From contig CAMWYM010000020.1 of NCBI GenBank assembly GCA_947178475.1, positions 1 to 35,730 of the forward strand: a stretch of 35,730 nt of DNA, given 5' to 3'. The notes below the pieces were generated by a model, which was not told where the DNA came from, did no database searches, and saw only the letters and a list, made by a program, of their open reading frames with translations. How positions within the stretch are numbered: position 1 is the stretch's first letter; each line of letters begins with the position of its first letter. The position numbers were made by a program, and so were the translations under genes. This stretch comes from an uncultured Clostridium sp. (GTDB taxonomy: Bacteria > Bacillota > Clostridia > Lachnospirales > Lachnospiraceae). Below, in pieces: positions 23,184 through 31,835 of the stretch.

Positions 23184-24200
23184 TTATGCCAGCTCTGAGA
23201 AGTACTTGATTGTTCTAACCATCTGGCTGGTGTAAGAATTCTCATTGTCATACCAAGATACTACCTGTACCTCATATAAATCATCAGATACCTTTGAAAC
23301 CATTGTCTGAGTAGCATCAAATAAAGAACCATATCTCATTCCAACGATATCAGAAGATACGATTTCATCCTCGTTATAACCAAAGGACTCGTTAGCTGCT
23401 GCCTTCATTGCTGCGTTGATACCATCTACAGTAACATCTGCCTTCTTAACAACTGCTGTTAAGATTGTTGTAGAACCTGTAGGAGTAGGAACACGCTGAG
23501 CAGAACCGATTAACTTACCGTTTAACTCAGGAATAACAAGACCGATAGCCTTAGCTGCACCTGTTGAATTAGGAACGATATTAACTGCTGCCGCACGAGA
23601 TCTTCTAAGGTCACCCTTTCTCTGTGGTCCATCAAGAGTCATCTGATCACCTGTGTATGCATGGATAGTTACCATAATACCAGACTGAACCTCTGCATAC
23701 TTGTTAAGAGCATCTGCCATAGGTGCTAAACAGTTTGTTGTACAAGAAGCTGCTGAGATAATTGTATCAGAAGCCTTTAATGTCTCATGATTTGTGTTGT
23801 AAACGATTGTCGGAAGGTCATTACCTGCTGGTGCAGAGATAACTACCTTGCGGGCACCTGCATTGATATGAGCCTGAGCCTTGTCCTTGCTGCAGTAGAA
23901 ACCAGAACACTCTAATACTACGTCTACATTTAACTCACCCCAAGGGCAATTGTTCGCATCCGGAAATGCATAAATCTTGATTTCCTTGCCGTCAACAGTG
24001 ATAGAATCCTCTCCTGCTGTTACAGTGTCAGCCTTCTCGTATTTACCCTGTGAAGAGTCATACTTTAATAAGTGAGCCAACATCTTAGGGCTTGTCAAAT
24101 CATTGATTGCAACAACCTCGTAACCCTCTGCTCCAAACATCTGTCTGAATGCAAGACGTCCAATACGTCCAAATCCATTAATTGCAACTTTTACTGCCAT
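23184..24200 (-). CDS. gap: Glyceraldehyde-3-phosphate dehydrogenase, type I
   Basis: 338 residues, full length. Oxidises and phosphorylates glyceraldehyde 3-phosphate with NAD+. Motifs: [16 protein letters not shown] (Rossmann), the catalytic Cys in [13 protein letters not shown], His in [23 protein letters not shown] and the C-terminal [22 protein letters not shown] sits 8 bases before ATG 24200. It has its own strong promoter (24272-24300) and a terminator downstream. Confidence 0.97.
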   Translation of the reverse strand: MAVKVAINGFGRIGRLAFRQMFGAEGYEVVAINDLTSPKMLAHLLKYDSSQGKYEKADTVTAGEDSITVDGKEIKIYAFPDANNCPWGELNVDVVLECSGFYCSKDKAQAHINAGARKVVISAPAGNDLPTIVYNTNHETLKASDTIISAASCTTNCLAPMADALNKYAEVQSGIMVTIHAYTGDQMTLDGPQRKGDLRRSRAAAVNIVPNSTGAAKAIGLVIPELNGKLIGSAQRVPTPTGSTTILTAVVKKADVTVDGINAAMKAAANESFGYNEDEIVSSDIVGMRYGSLFDATQTMVSKVSDDLYEVQVVSWYDNENSYTSQMVRTIKYFSELA

Positions 24201-24271
24201 GAATAAATTCCTCCTCGAGTTTTGAATTATTAAATTTGGCCGCCGACTTCGTCGGACGAGCCCATGTCCAT

Positions 24272-24300
24272 ATAATACCTTTTTTGGAATAAAATTTCAA
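24272..24300 (-). promoter_or_regulatory. Predicted gap promoter with structured leader
   Basis: On the minus strand TTGAAA (24300-24295), a 17-base spacer and TATTAT (24277-24272) lie 71 bases upstream of the gap ATG. The leader contains a small hairpin CCGAC-N3-GTCGG (24243-24255). The rest of the 291-bp gap up to the divergent phosphatase gene at 24492 shows nothing else convincing. Confidence 0.75.
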
Positions 24301-24491
24301 GTGGTAAATACCTATTTATTACCAATTTTTCCAATTTATACAATCCGATATTTCCTCTATTGTGACAAATGACGACACTAAACCCTGTTATTTCCATATA
24401 AAGCGGACACACATAGCCGTTTTCTGTGGACAACGCAATTTGCCTATGCTAAAATACAAAAAATAACAACAGGAAAGAGGGGACCTTAATT

Positions 24492-25310
24492 ATGATAGCC
24501 ACTGATATGCATGTTCATTCATCTTTTTCATCGGATTCTGCCGAAAATCCCGAGGCAATTATCAGTACCGCAATTTCAAAAGGTTTTTCCTACGCTTATT
24601 TTACCGACCACCACGATATGGATTTTCCGGTATCTCCGGACAATCCGGAAATGGATTTCCAGTTGGATTTTGATTCCTACTTTGAAAAATTACTGGATTT
24701 GAGAGAACAATATAAAGGAATAATCGAAGTCCGGATAGGTGTAGAACAAGGAATATGTCCAGAAACCGCACCGGCTATTGCCGCACTTTCCAACCGCTAT
24801 CCCTTTGACTTTATCATTGGTTCCTCCCACCTGACCTCCCTAAATAACGGAGATCCTTACTATCCTCAGTACTACCATGGCAAGACCAATACAGAAGCCT
24901 ATCGGGAATATTTTGCCTCCGAGGCAGAAAATGTGCGTCTGACCGACGGTTTTGATGTGTACGGTCATTTGGACTATGCCGTAAGATACTGTCCCGACGC
25001 CTCTTCTATCTATAATTTTAAAGACTATCAGGACATATTTGAAGTTCTGCTGAAGAGACTTATTGAACGAGGAAAAGGAATTGAAATCAACACCTCCGGA
25101 ATTGAAAAAATCGGTTATCCCCACCCGCATATTGAAGCCTTGAAGCTCTATAAGGAATTGGGCGGAGAAATTATTACAATTGGAAGCGATGCCCATAAGA
25201 AAGAAAATATCGGATTCGGATTTGATACCGCAGAAAAGCTTCTACAGGATTTGGGCTTTAAATATTATACGGTATTTAAGGACAGAACTGCTGAATTTAT
25301 AAAATTGTAA
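24492..25310 (+). CDS. hisJ: Histidinol-phosphatase (HisJ family, PHP domain)
   Basis: 272 residues, complete PHP-type phosphoesterase. Metal-binding motifs in order: TDMHVHSSFS (residues ~4-13), FTDHHDM (~38), the Glu in IGVEQGI (~75), GSSHLTS (~98), YGHLDYAVRY (~155) and IGSDAHKKENIG (~225). The family removes phosphate from histidinol phosphate in histidine synthesis, though PHP proteins of this type also occur with other small phosphoesters. No other his gene is near. AGGAAAGAGGGG precedes the ATG, and the gene is divergent from gap. Confidence 0.85.
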   Translation: MIATDMHVHSSFSSDSAENPEAIISTAISKGFSYAYFTDHHDMDFPVSPDNPEMDFQLDFDSYFEKLLDLREQYKGIIEVRIGVEQGICPETAPAIAALSNRYPFDFIIGSSHLTSLNNGDPYYPQYYHGKTNTEAYREYFASEAENVRLTDGFDVYGHLDYAVRYCPDASSIYNFKDYQDIFEVLLKRLIERGKGIEINTSGIEKIGYPHPHIEALKLYKELGGEIITIGSDAHKKENIGFGFDTAEKLLQDLGFKYYTVFKDRTAEFIKL

Positions 25311-25596
25311 ACTGCATATATCTTCCGTATATTCTAATATTCTGTCTTGTGTCTATTAAATTCTGAACCTTCTGCTGCTTCTTTTTGCTGACAATTCTAT
25401 CAAAAACCATGTCTTATTTTTTCTCTGCAATATGAAATGATACAAAAAAGATACTTCTTTTCATTTAAAATGATACATTTTCTCCTTAAACTAAGTGCAA
25501 TATCTGAATATATGTTTTTACCACAATAACGGTATTTGCACGAAAGCAGACAAAACCACAAATATACGCAGTATGACTGTAAGGAGAGATTATAGA

Positions 25597-27093
25597 ATGA
25601 ATAAGACACTGAAAGATTATGTTAATGTATTATCAGAAGCAAACCTGATTCGTATGTCATCTATATACGAGGAAAATGAACAGATAAAAAATATCACATT
25701 TGATTCTCAAAAAGTCATAAACAATACAATGTTTATATGTAAGGGCCGTAGCTTTAAAAAGGAATACCTGCAAGAAGCTGCAAGCAGGGGGGCGGTCTGC
25801 TATATCAGCGAAAAATATTATGCCGGAATTTCCCTGCCTTATATTCTTGTAAACGATATCAGGCAAGCCATGCCATTACTGGCAAAAGAGTTTTATGACT
25901 TCGACAGCAGTACCCTGCATACAATCGGAATCACCGGAACAAAAGGGAAAACTACAACCTCATATTATATAAAAGCTATTTTGGATGAGTATATGACATC
26001 TCATCATCAGAAAAAAACCGCATTAATCTCTTCCATTAAAACCTATGACGGTCTAAGCTTTGCCGATTCTGTAATGACAACGCCGGAGGCTATAGATGTA
26101 TATCAACATATGCATAATGCAGCTTCAACCGGCATTTCACATATGACAATAGAAGTCTCCAGCCAGGCATTGAAATATAGCAGGGTAAAAGGCATTACCT
26201 TTGATACCGGTGTCTTTCTTAATATTTCCGAGGACCACATAGGCCCCTTAGAGCACAAAGATTTTGATGACTATTTCCATGCAAAGCTATCCATATTTCG
26301 ACAAACAAAGAATGCCTGTGTTAATATTGATTCCGATTATACAGAGGAAATTCTAAATGCGGCAGGAGCATGCCAAAATATCATTACTTTTGGCATGGGA
26401 GAGGGTGCCGATATACAGGGAAGTAATATACAAATACAAAATGACAGGATATCCTTTGACGTCACCTGCAGCTTATTTCAAACAACAATTCATTTAGCGA
26501 TGGACGGACTCTTCAATGTAGAAAACGCTTTAGCCGCAATAGCTGTTGCCTATCTCCATAAAATTCCGGTTGAATATATCGTAAAAGGTCTGGAAAAAAC
26601 CGTTGTAGCAGGCAGAATGGAAAAATTCAAAAGCAAAAGAAACAATATCTCTGTCATCGTAGACTATGCACATAATTATCTCAGCTTCAAAAAGCTATAT
26701 GAATCCGTACGTCTGGAATATCCTTCCTGTTCCATCATATCCGTTTTCGGCTGCCCGGGAAATAAGGCATATAACCGCAGAAAAGATTTGGGTACAATTG
26801 CTGCCCGCTTCTCAGATAAAGTATATCTCTCCACAGATGATCCCGGAACGGAATCCGCCGCAGAAATAGCAAAAGAAATCGGAAAATACATTAAACAATC
26901 CGATACTGCCTACGAATATATAGAAAACCGTGAAAAAGCAATCCGAAGCGCAATCCGGAATGCCACAAACAATACCGTTATACTGATTTTAGGAAAAGGA
27001 AATGAAAAATACCAAAAATGCGGCCAAAAGCTTTGCTGCTATCAGACGGATTCGGCTATTGCCCAAAAATATCTGTCTGAAAACCCCCTCTAA
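25597..27093 (+). CDS. MurE-like Mur ligase (UDP-MurNAc-tripeptide synthetase family)
   Basis: 498 residues from ATG 25597, 8 bases after AAGGAGAG; the frame extends to 25495 without another site. N-terminal UDP-MurNAc-binding domain (~1-95), central ATPase with GITGTKGKTTTSYYI (~110), the TIEVSSQALKYSRV segment (~190) and FLNISEDHIGPLEHKDF (~215), then the C-terminal domain with DYAHN and a loop reading STDDPGTES where DAP-adding MurE enzymes have DNPR. The ATP loop reads FGCPGNKAYNRR rather than the usual FGCGGDRD. So it is a divergent family member, possibly with different amino-acid specificity, and is outside any dcw cluster. It may be a second MurE paralogue. Confidence 0.8.
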   Translation: MNKTLKDYVNVLSEANLIRMSSIYEENEQIKNITFDSQKVINNTMFICKGRSFKKEYLQEAASRGAVCYISEKYYAGISLPYILVNDIRQAMPLLAKEFYDFDSSTLHTIGITGTKGKTTTSYYIKAILDEYMTSHHQKKTALISSIKTYDGLSFADSVMTTPEAIDVYQHMHNAASTGISHMTIEVSSQALKYSRVKGITFDTGVFLNISEDHIGPLEHKDFDDYFHAKLSIFRQTKNACVNIDSDYTEEILNAAGACQNIITFGMGEGADIQGSNIQIQNDRISFDVTCSLFQTTIHLAMDGLFNVENALAAIAVAYLHKIPVEYIVKGLEKTVVAGRMEKFKSKRNNISVIVDYAHNYLSFKKLYESVRLEYPSCSIISVFGCPGNKAYNRRKDLGTIAARFSDKVYLSTDDPGTESAAEIAKEIGKYIKQSDTAYEYIENREKAIRSAIRNATNNTVILILGKGNEKYQKCGQKLCCYQTDSAIAQKYLSENPL

Positions 27094-27356
27094 TCTATAT
27101 AGAATTTCCGCTCTTCCTGCACCTCCATATCATAGCTTTCAATACTGTCGATATGAATGAAACTGCCCTCTTCCACATTTCCCAAAAAATCCCGTACCAG
27201 ACTTTCTTCTCCCTGTACCTCCAGTTCCACTCTGCCATCACTTAGATTAATGGCGTAACCGGTCAATCCCAAATTTTTTGCTGTATAATAAGCACGATAG
27301 CGGAATCCTACCCCCTGTACCCTTCCGCTTACATAGTAATGCTTTCTCACCAACAT
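27090..27356 (-). CDS. acyP: Acylphosphatase
   Basis: 88 residues, full length. Hydrolyses acyl phosphates. The family signature GRVQGVGFRYR (catalytic Arg) and GYAINLSDGRVELEVQG (catalytic Asn) are intact. It is convergent with the MurE-like gene and the two stops overlap by 3-4 bases; there is no room for a terminator between them. It starts 12 bp upstream-side of coaBC's end and is probably the last gene of the coaBC operon. A CTCCT complement (AGGAGAG) precedes the ATG. Confidence 0.95.
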   Translation of the reverse strand: MLVRKHYYVSGRVQGVGFRYRAYYTAKNLGLTGYAINLSDGRVELEVQGEESLVRDFLGNVEEGSFIHIDSIESYDMEVQEERKFYID

Positions 27357-27367
27357 ATAAACCTCTC

Positions 27368-28558
27368 CTATAAAAATTGCAGCATTTTATCCAAAATTGC
27401 TTTAGCCACTTCCTCCTTGGTCAGCTTTGGAAGCTCCTGCATCCCATTTTGTGTAATCATCGTAACCACATTGGTATCCGTTCCAAAACCTGCTCCCTCC
27501 ACCTTTAAATTGTTCGCCACAATCATATCTGCATTCTTATTTTCTAACTTCTTTTTGGCATTTTCAAGCAAATCCTTTGTCTCCATGGCAAATCCGCAGA
27601 CAACCTGTCCTGTTTTTTTATGTTCCCCAAGATATTTCAAAATATCCGTAGTGCGCACTAATGCAATACTCAGATTATCCTCTTTTTTCTTAATTTTGTC
27701 TTCTGCCACCGATTCCGGTGTATAATCAGCAACCGCCGCTGCCTTGATAATCAAATCTGCCTCCTCGTAATGCTCCTTTACCGCTTCAAACATATCCCTG
27801 GCACTCACCACCGGTATAACCTTCACAAAGGGCGGAACAGGAATATGAGTCTTTCCGGTAATCAGTGTTACGTCTGCCCCTCTCTCCATAGCACATTTCG
27901 CAACGGCATATCCCATTTTTCCGGTGGAGTGGTTGGATATGTATCTTACCGGGTCTATAGCCTCCATCGTCGCACCTGCTGTCACCAAAATCTTTTTGCC
28001 TGCCATGTCTTTGCTATGATGAAGCTCCCTCATAATATAGGAAAGCAAAATCTCCTCTGACGGCAGCTTCCCAGCTCCCGTATCCCCACAGGCAAGATAA
28101 CCGGTTGCAGGTGATATCATTTCATATCCATAAGCTTCTAACTTCTTTAAATTATCCTGTACAATCGGATTTTCAAACATATTGGTGTTCATTGCAGGTG
28201 CTACAAATTTCGGTGCCTTACATGCCATAATCGTAGTGGTCAGCATATCATCTGCAATCCCGCTAGCGATTTTTCCAATCACATTGGCAGATGCTGGCGC
28301 TACCATGAACAGGTCTGCCCTTTTAGCCAGTGCCACATGCTCTACATTAAATTCAAAATTCCTATCAAAGGTATCCACCAGACATTTATTTCCCGTCAGT
28401 GTTTCAAAGGTAATCGGATTGATAAAATTGGTGGCATTTCTGGTCATGATGACATGGACATCTGCCTGATTCTTTACCAGCATGCTTGCCAGATTTGCGA
28501 TTTTATAAGCAGCAATCGAACCAGTCACACCGAGCACCACTGTTTTTCCCTTTAACAT
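27368..28558 (-). CDS. coaBC: Bifunctional phosphopantothenoylcysteine decarboxylase / phosphopantothenate-cysteine ligase
   Basis: 396 residues, full-length Dfp. CoaC flavoprotein domain (~1-180) with VLGVTGSIAAYKIA, the catalytic His in FNVEHVALAKRAD, PASANVIGKIASGIADD, and the active-site Cys in YLACGDTGAGKLPS. CoaB domain (~186-396) with VTAGATMEAIDPVRYISNHS, AAAVADYTP and DKIKKKEDNLSI. Together they convert phosphopantothenate and cysteine to phosphopantetheine for coenzyme A. The gene is close to panG, panB, panC and panD on the same strand, forming a pantothenate-to-CoA cluster. AAAGGAGAT precedes the ATG. Confidence 0.96.
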   Translation of the reverse strand: MLKGKTVVLGVTGSIAAYKIANLASMLVKNQADVHVIMTRNATNFINPITFETLTGNKCLVDTFDRNFEFNVEHVALAKRADLFMVAPASANVIGKIASGIADDMLTTTIMACKAPKFVAPAMNTNMFENPIVQDNLKKLEAYGYEMISPATGYLACGDTGAGKLPSEEILLSYIMRELHHSKDMAGKKILVTAGATMEAIDPVRYISNHSTGKMGYAVAKCAMERGADVTLITGKTHIPVPPFVKVIPVVSARDMFEAVKEHYEEADLIIKAAAVADYTPESVAEDKIKKKEDNLSIALVRTTDILKYLGEHKKTGQVVCGFAMETKDLLENAKKKLENKNADMIVANNLKVEGAGFGTDTNVVTMITQNGMQELPKLTKEEVAKAILDKMLQFL

Positions 28559-28599
28559 TTCCTTTATCTCCTTTTAAAAATTCTGATTTTCCCTTAAGC

Positions 28600-29370
28600 C
28601 TATCCTGCCATATTCAATAGATAAAGCAACATGATCAGGGATACAAAGAAGAGTACAAAGGCAACAACTGTCATCGGACTGCTTTCTACGGCTTCCTTTG
28701 TCACCTTTTCCTGCTTTTTGACAAAAATGGATAAATAAATAATACTAAAAATAAGGGATGCACCGGCAAAAATCTGCATATAGCATATTCTGTTCCCCAT
28801 CAAGTCAATGTACACCTGCCTATCCACACATAACTCCCCAACATCGGATGCCATTTCTCTTTGTACGTCATAATCCAGCTTCCGCACAATGCCTCTTTCC
28901 TGTCTGGACACAACATTGAAGGCATCATTCGTAAACTCCTTATCCCACCCCTTAGGTGCCCGGATTAAGATTATCTTGTCCATCTCCGGTGCATACATAA
29001 GATAAAAATGCTCTGTTCCGGCAGGAATTAGGTTTATCGTATGTCTTAAGCTGCAATATTCTTTGGATGCATAAGCAACCTCACCCTCATAGACATCTCC
29101 CTTTACCATGCCGGAAAATGCTTCCTCCAACGGATGCACCGGTGCAAAAAACAAGCCCCTAAGTCCTGACCACAGACACCAGAGTGACACTCCGCCCACC
29201 ATCGCTGCAATGAACAGAAGTGATAATATTTCCTTCACACCCTTTTTCTTTGGTTCCTCCGGCAAAGTCGTCCTAACCGGCTCAACCTCAAACTGTTCCA
29301 TCCTGCTGTCATCTAACAGCTCCTCATACTGTCCAAATTCACTCTGCTTTTGTTCTTCGTTTTCTAACAT
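28600..29370 (-). CDS. 256-aa membrane protein of unknown function
   Basis: The product has a ~45-residue acidic cytoplasmic start (MLENEEQKQSEFGQYEELLD), a membrane helix at ~47-70, an extracytoplasmic domain of ~125 residues (EGEVAYASKEYCSLRHTINLIPAG and a FYLMYAPEMDKIILIRAPKGW stretch), and two C-terminal helices (~198-218 and ~230-252). GAAGGGAGA precedes the ATG. It lies between panD and coaBC on the same strand and is likely co-transcribed, but nothing links it to CoA synthesis. Family not recognised. Confidence 0.75.
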   Translation of the reverse strand: MLENEEQKQSEFGQYEELLDDSRMEQFEVEPVRTTLPEEPKKKGVKEILSLLFIAAMVGGVSLWCLWSGLRGLFFAPVHPLEEAFSGMVKGDVYEGEVAYASKEYCSLRHTINLIPAGTEHFYLMYAPEMDKIILIRAPKGWDKEFTNDAFNVVSRQERGIVRKLDYDVQREMASDVGELCVDRQVYIDLMGNRICYMQIFAGASLIFSIIYLSIFVKKQEKVTKEAVESSPMTVVAFVLFFVSLIMLLYLLNMAG

Positions 29371-29399
29371 CTCTTTCTCCCTTCAAATGTAAAAATTCT

Positions 29400-29792
29400 T
29401 TAATATTGAGGACTTAACTCCCCATGCTTTTCATACCGGGAAACCTGCTGAATCTGATTGGCATCATCTACGAATACCACATAAGGCTTATGCTCTCTTG
29501 CTTCTTCCGGTGTCATCTGGGCATAGGACATAATAATCACATGATCCCCTACCGCCACCTGACGGGCTGCGGCACCATTTAAACAGATCATTCCGCTGTG
29601 CGGTTCGCCGGCTATGGTATAGGTCTCAAAGCGGTTCCCGTTTTCCACATCCACAATCTGCACATACTCATATTCCAAAATACCGGCAGCCTCCATCAGT
29701 ACAGGATCAACCGTGATACTTCCCACATAGTTAAGCTCTGCCTGTTTTACCACTGCCCGGTGAATTTTTCCCTTCAACATATTCACAAACAT
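29400..29792 (-). CDS. panD: Aspartate 1-decarboxylase
   Basis: 130 residues. Makes beta-alanine from aspartate for pantothenate. The proenzyme self-cleaves at the Gly-Ser bond in NYVGSITVD to give the pyruvoyl cofactor; [18 protein letters not shown], the [20 protein letters not shown] segment and [12 protein letters not shown] are typical. ATG 29792 is 8 bases after GGAGGG; most homologues start at the ATG four codons later, which has a poorer site. It is in the pan cluster downstream of the two small duplicated genes. Confidence 0.95.
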   Translation of the reverse strand: MFVNMLKGKIHRAVVKQAELNYVGSITVDPVLMEAAGILEYEYVQIVDVENGNRFETYTIAGEPHSGMICLNGAAARQVAVGDHVIIMSYAQMTPEEAREHKPYVVFVDDANQIQQVSRYEKHGELSPQY

Positions 29793-29808
29793 ATTCTTTT
29801 TCCCTCCT

Positions 29809-30153
29809 CTACTTATAACCTACAGTAAAATAATAAAGTGCAATCACGAGCAGGCTCAACACCAATAATCCATCTGATTCATAGTATTCTTTCCACGAAA
29901 TATATACCCTCGGTTTTCCAAATGTGAGCACGTATGACATACCCAATAAGCCCAGTAGTAATAGCACAGATAACCAAATCTCCACGTGATTAACGAATAC
30001 GAAGATTACGAAGCTACAAACTGCTGCCAGATAACATACCCAGTATACTATTTTTTTGATAATTTCCGGAATATCTTCCTTCCTCCACTCCCACAGCCAG
30101 TATACACCAATAACAGCAATGAAAATAACGGTTATTTTAGTTTTATCACCCAT
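29809..30153 (-). CDS. Small four-helix membrane protein, copy 1
   Basis: 114 residues with predicted membrane helices at ~6-22, ~35-53, ~58-78 and ~93-110, starting [20 protein letters not shown]. It is a close paralogue of the gene at 30306-30650: the N-terminal ~40 residues are identical, the rest diverged. Translation starts 497 bp from the same point of copy 2, and the upstream 70 bases are a copy of the 3' end of panC, showing origin by tandem duplication. Upstream AGGAGATAT serves as ribosome site in both copies. Function unknown; family not recognised. Confidence 0.7.
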   Translation of the reverse strand: MGDKTKITVIFIAVIGVYWLWEWRKEDIPEIIKKIVYWVCYLAAVCSFVIFVFVNHVEIWLSVLLLLGLLGMSYVLTFGKPRVYISWKEYYESDGLLVLSLLVIALYYFTVGYK

Positions 30154-30163
30154 AAAATATCTC

Positions 30164-30236
30164 CTACATAATAATCCGGTTATCGATCAGTCTTGTGGTT
30201 CCGATATATACTGCAATCGCAATCAATACTGCACCC
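30164..30236 (-). pseudogene. Duplicated 3' fragment of panC
   Basis: 73 bases match the last 24 codons and stop of panC (30661-30733) with one or two differences, encoding the GTTRLIDNRIIM end. There is no start and no upstream part of the gene. It was carried along in the tandem duplication. Confidence 0.85.
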
Positions 30237-30238
30237 TC

Positions 30239-30318
30239 CTACTTATAACTTATAGCAAAATAAAGTACAATCAGGAGCAGGCTAAACAGCCATAATCCAT
30301 CTGCTTTATAGTATTTTT
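30239..30318 (-). pseudogene. C-terminal remnant of a third copy of the small membrane protein
   Basis: In frame to a TAG at 30241-30239, this stretch encodes KYYKADGLWLFSLLLIVLYF followed by AISYK, clearly related to the C-termini of both neighbours. It has no start. The end of copy 2 (ALFLVEKIL) is read from this remnant in another frame, so copy 2 was truncated by a deletion joining it to the remnant. Confidence 0.75.
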
Positions 30319-30650
30319 TCAACAAGAAAAAGTGCAATCACGAGCAGGCTCAACAGCCATAATCCATCTGCTTCATAGTATTCTTTCCACGAATGAATAT
30401 ATATTAGACTCGGTCCAAATATGATCTCGTATGATATAAACCATAAGAACAGTAATAATAGCACAGATAACAAAATCCTCACGCGATTAACGAATACACA
30501 GATTACGAAGCCACAGACTGCTTCCAGATAACATACCCAGTATACTATTTTTTTGATAATTTCCGGAATATCTTCCTTCCTCCACTCCCACAGCCAGTAT
30601 ACACCAATAACAGCAATGAAAATAACGGTTATTTTAGTTTTATCACCCAT
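30306..30650 (-). CDS. Small four-helix membrane protein, copy 2
   Basis: 114 residues, paralogue of the gene at 29809-30153, with the same first ~40 residues and a diverged second half (FVNRVRILLSVLLLLFLWF). The last nine residues (ALFLVEKIL) come from out-of-frame fusion into an older C-terminal remnant, so the native C-terminus (ending in GYK or SYK) is lost; the fourth helix is probably still formed. It starts 10 bp after the panC stop, with the AGGAGATAT site overlapping that stop. Function unknown. Confidence 0.65.
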   Translation of the reverse strand: MGDKTKITVIFIAVIGVYWLWEWRKEDIPEIIKKIVYWVCYLEAVCGFVICVFVNRVRILLSVLLLLFLWFISYEIIFGPSLIYIHSWKEYYEADGLWLLSLLVIALFLVEKIL

Positions 30651-30660
30651 AAAATATCTC

Positions 30661-31503
30661 CTACATAATAATCCGGTTATCGATCAGTCTTGTGGTTCCG
30701 ATATATACTGCAATCGCAATCAATACCGCACCTTCAATTTTATCAATCGGCTGAATATTGTCAAAGCTTACAACCTCTACATAATCAATTTTCGCCAGCG
30801 GGCAGGTTTCTAACTTATCTATGATGATTTCCTTTACCTTTTCGGCATCTTTCTCGCCCGCCTCAATCGCCTGCATTGCCTCCTCTAAGGATACATTTAA
30901 AATAACCGCCTGTTTTCGTTCCTCCTCCGACAAATAGGTATTTCTCGAACTCTTGGCCAGTCCGTCCTCCTCCCGGATGATGGGGCAGCCGATAATCTCA
31001 ATATCAAAATCAAGGTCAATCACCATACGACGGATAATCGCAAGCTGCTGTGCATCCTTCTGTCCAAAATAGGCCCTGTCTGCCGGAATGATATGGAATA
31101 ATTTTGTTACAACCGTCTGTACCCCTTTAAAATGCACCGGGCGGCTGGCACCGCAAAGCTTTTCCGGCAGTACCGTCATGTCCACGAAACCGTGAAAATC
31201 CGGTCCGTACATTTCCTCTACCTCTGGATGGAAAATAAGGTCTACTCCGCCAGCTTCACAGATCTTTGAATCTCTATCCAAATCTCTGGGATACGCATCT
31301 AAATCCTCATTCGGTCCAAACTGCATCGGATTGACAAAAATACTGACAACCACCTTGTCATTGTCTTTTCTTGCCCGGTCAATCAGACTTTTATGCCCCT
31401 CATGAAGATATCCCATGGTTGGCACCAGACCAACTGATAACCCCTGTTTCTTCCATTCCTTTACCTGCATCCTTGTCTCCTTGATGGAACCTGAAATCTT
31501 CAT
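30661..31503 (-). CDS. panC: Pantothenate synthetase
   Basis: 280 residues from ATG 31503 (CAGGAGAT upstream; a TTG seven codons earlier overlaps that site). Joins pantoate and beta-alanine with ATP. Motifs: LVPTMGYLHEGHKSLI (HIGH-type, residues ~27-42), VSIFVNPMQFGPNEDLDAYPR, AYFGQKDAQQLAIIRR and the KMSKS-like LAKSSRNTYLS. Length is normal. The 3' end is duplicated downstream. The panB gene lies upstream, but a 288-bp MITE-like element separates the two. Confidence 0.96.
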   Translation of the reverse strand: MKISGSIKETRMQVKEWKKQGLSVGLVPTMGYLHEGHKSLIDRARKDNDKVVVSIFVNPMQFGPNEDLDAYPRDLDRDSKICEAGGVDLIFHPEVEEMYGPDFHGFVDMTVLPEKLCGASRPVHFKGVQTVVTKLFHIIPADRAYFGQKDAQQLAIIRRMVIDLDFDIEIIGCPIIREEDGLAKSSRNTYLSEEERKQAVILNVSLEEAMQAIEAGEKDAEKVKEIIIDKLETCPLAKIDYVEVVSFDNIQPIDKIEGAVLIAIAVYIGTTRLIDNRIIM

Positions 31504-31535
31504 AATACATATCTCCTGTCTCAAATTTATTTTTT

Positions 31536-31823
31536 AGGTAATTGCGAAACTCTCCTTTTCCAAAACCTAGTTGTATAATATAGACAATATCGCAAGCAGG
31601 GTACTTTGGAGCCGTCGGTACTTGCATTGAGTACTTGGCGAGGTATTTTCGAGCCTAGTACGAAAGTACACTTGCACACTTAGCGAGATTCTATCGAGCT
31701 TAGTGGGCATAGTGTTACATTGCTTAGTACCGTTACGAGCGACAAGTAGCGCAAGCGTGCCCTGCGGTGATTTGTCTATATTGTACAACGAACGTCTTAA
31801 AAAACAGAGTTTCGCAAACGCCT
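31536..31823. mobile_element. MITE-like element with terminal inverted repeats and 12-bp target duplication
   Basis: The 288-bp element is flanked by identical 12-bp direct repeats AATTTATTTTTT (31524-31535 and 31824-31835). Its ends are inverted: AGGTAATTGCGAAACTCT (31536-31553) versus the complement of 31806-31823 (15 of 18 match). A second inverted pair lies inside: TTGTATAATATAGACAA (31571-31587) against 31772-31788 (16 of 17 match). The interior is rich in TTGCG, CGAG and GTAC motifs that would fold, and has no credible gene. It sits between the panB stop (2 bp away) and panC. It looks like a non-autonomous transposon moved by an IS with long target duplications. Confidence 0.8.
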
Positions 31824-31835
31824 AATTTATTTTTT

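Larger units (their letters stand above)
29812..30736. repeat. Tandem duplication, 497-bp period, between panD and panC
   Basis: The start of the small membrane gene and the adjoining 3' end of panC recur with a constant 497-bp offset (30153 to 30650; 30164 to 30661). The block 30120-30236 is almost identical to 30617-30733, diverging after the shared GCACC at 30235/30732. The middle also contains an extra remnant of the gene's C-terminus (30239-30318), so the history includes more than one event. Confidence 0.85.

Noticed and set aside
24230-24433. 67-aa frame upstream of gap
   Set aside because: It covers the predicted gap promoter and leader hairpin, and has no ribosome site.
31567-31788. 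73-aa minus-strand frame inside the MITE-like element
   Set aside because: It starts in one inverted repeat and ends in the other; no ribosome site or protein-like composition.
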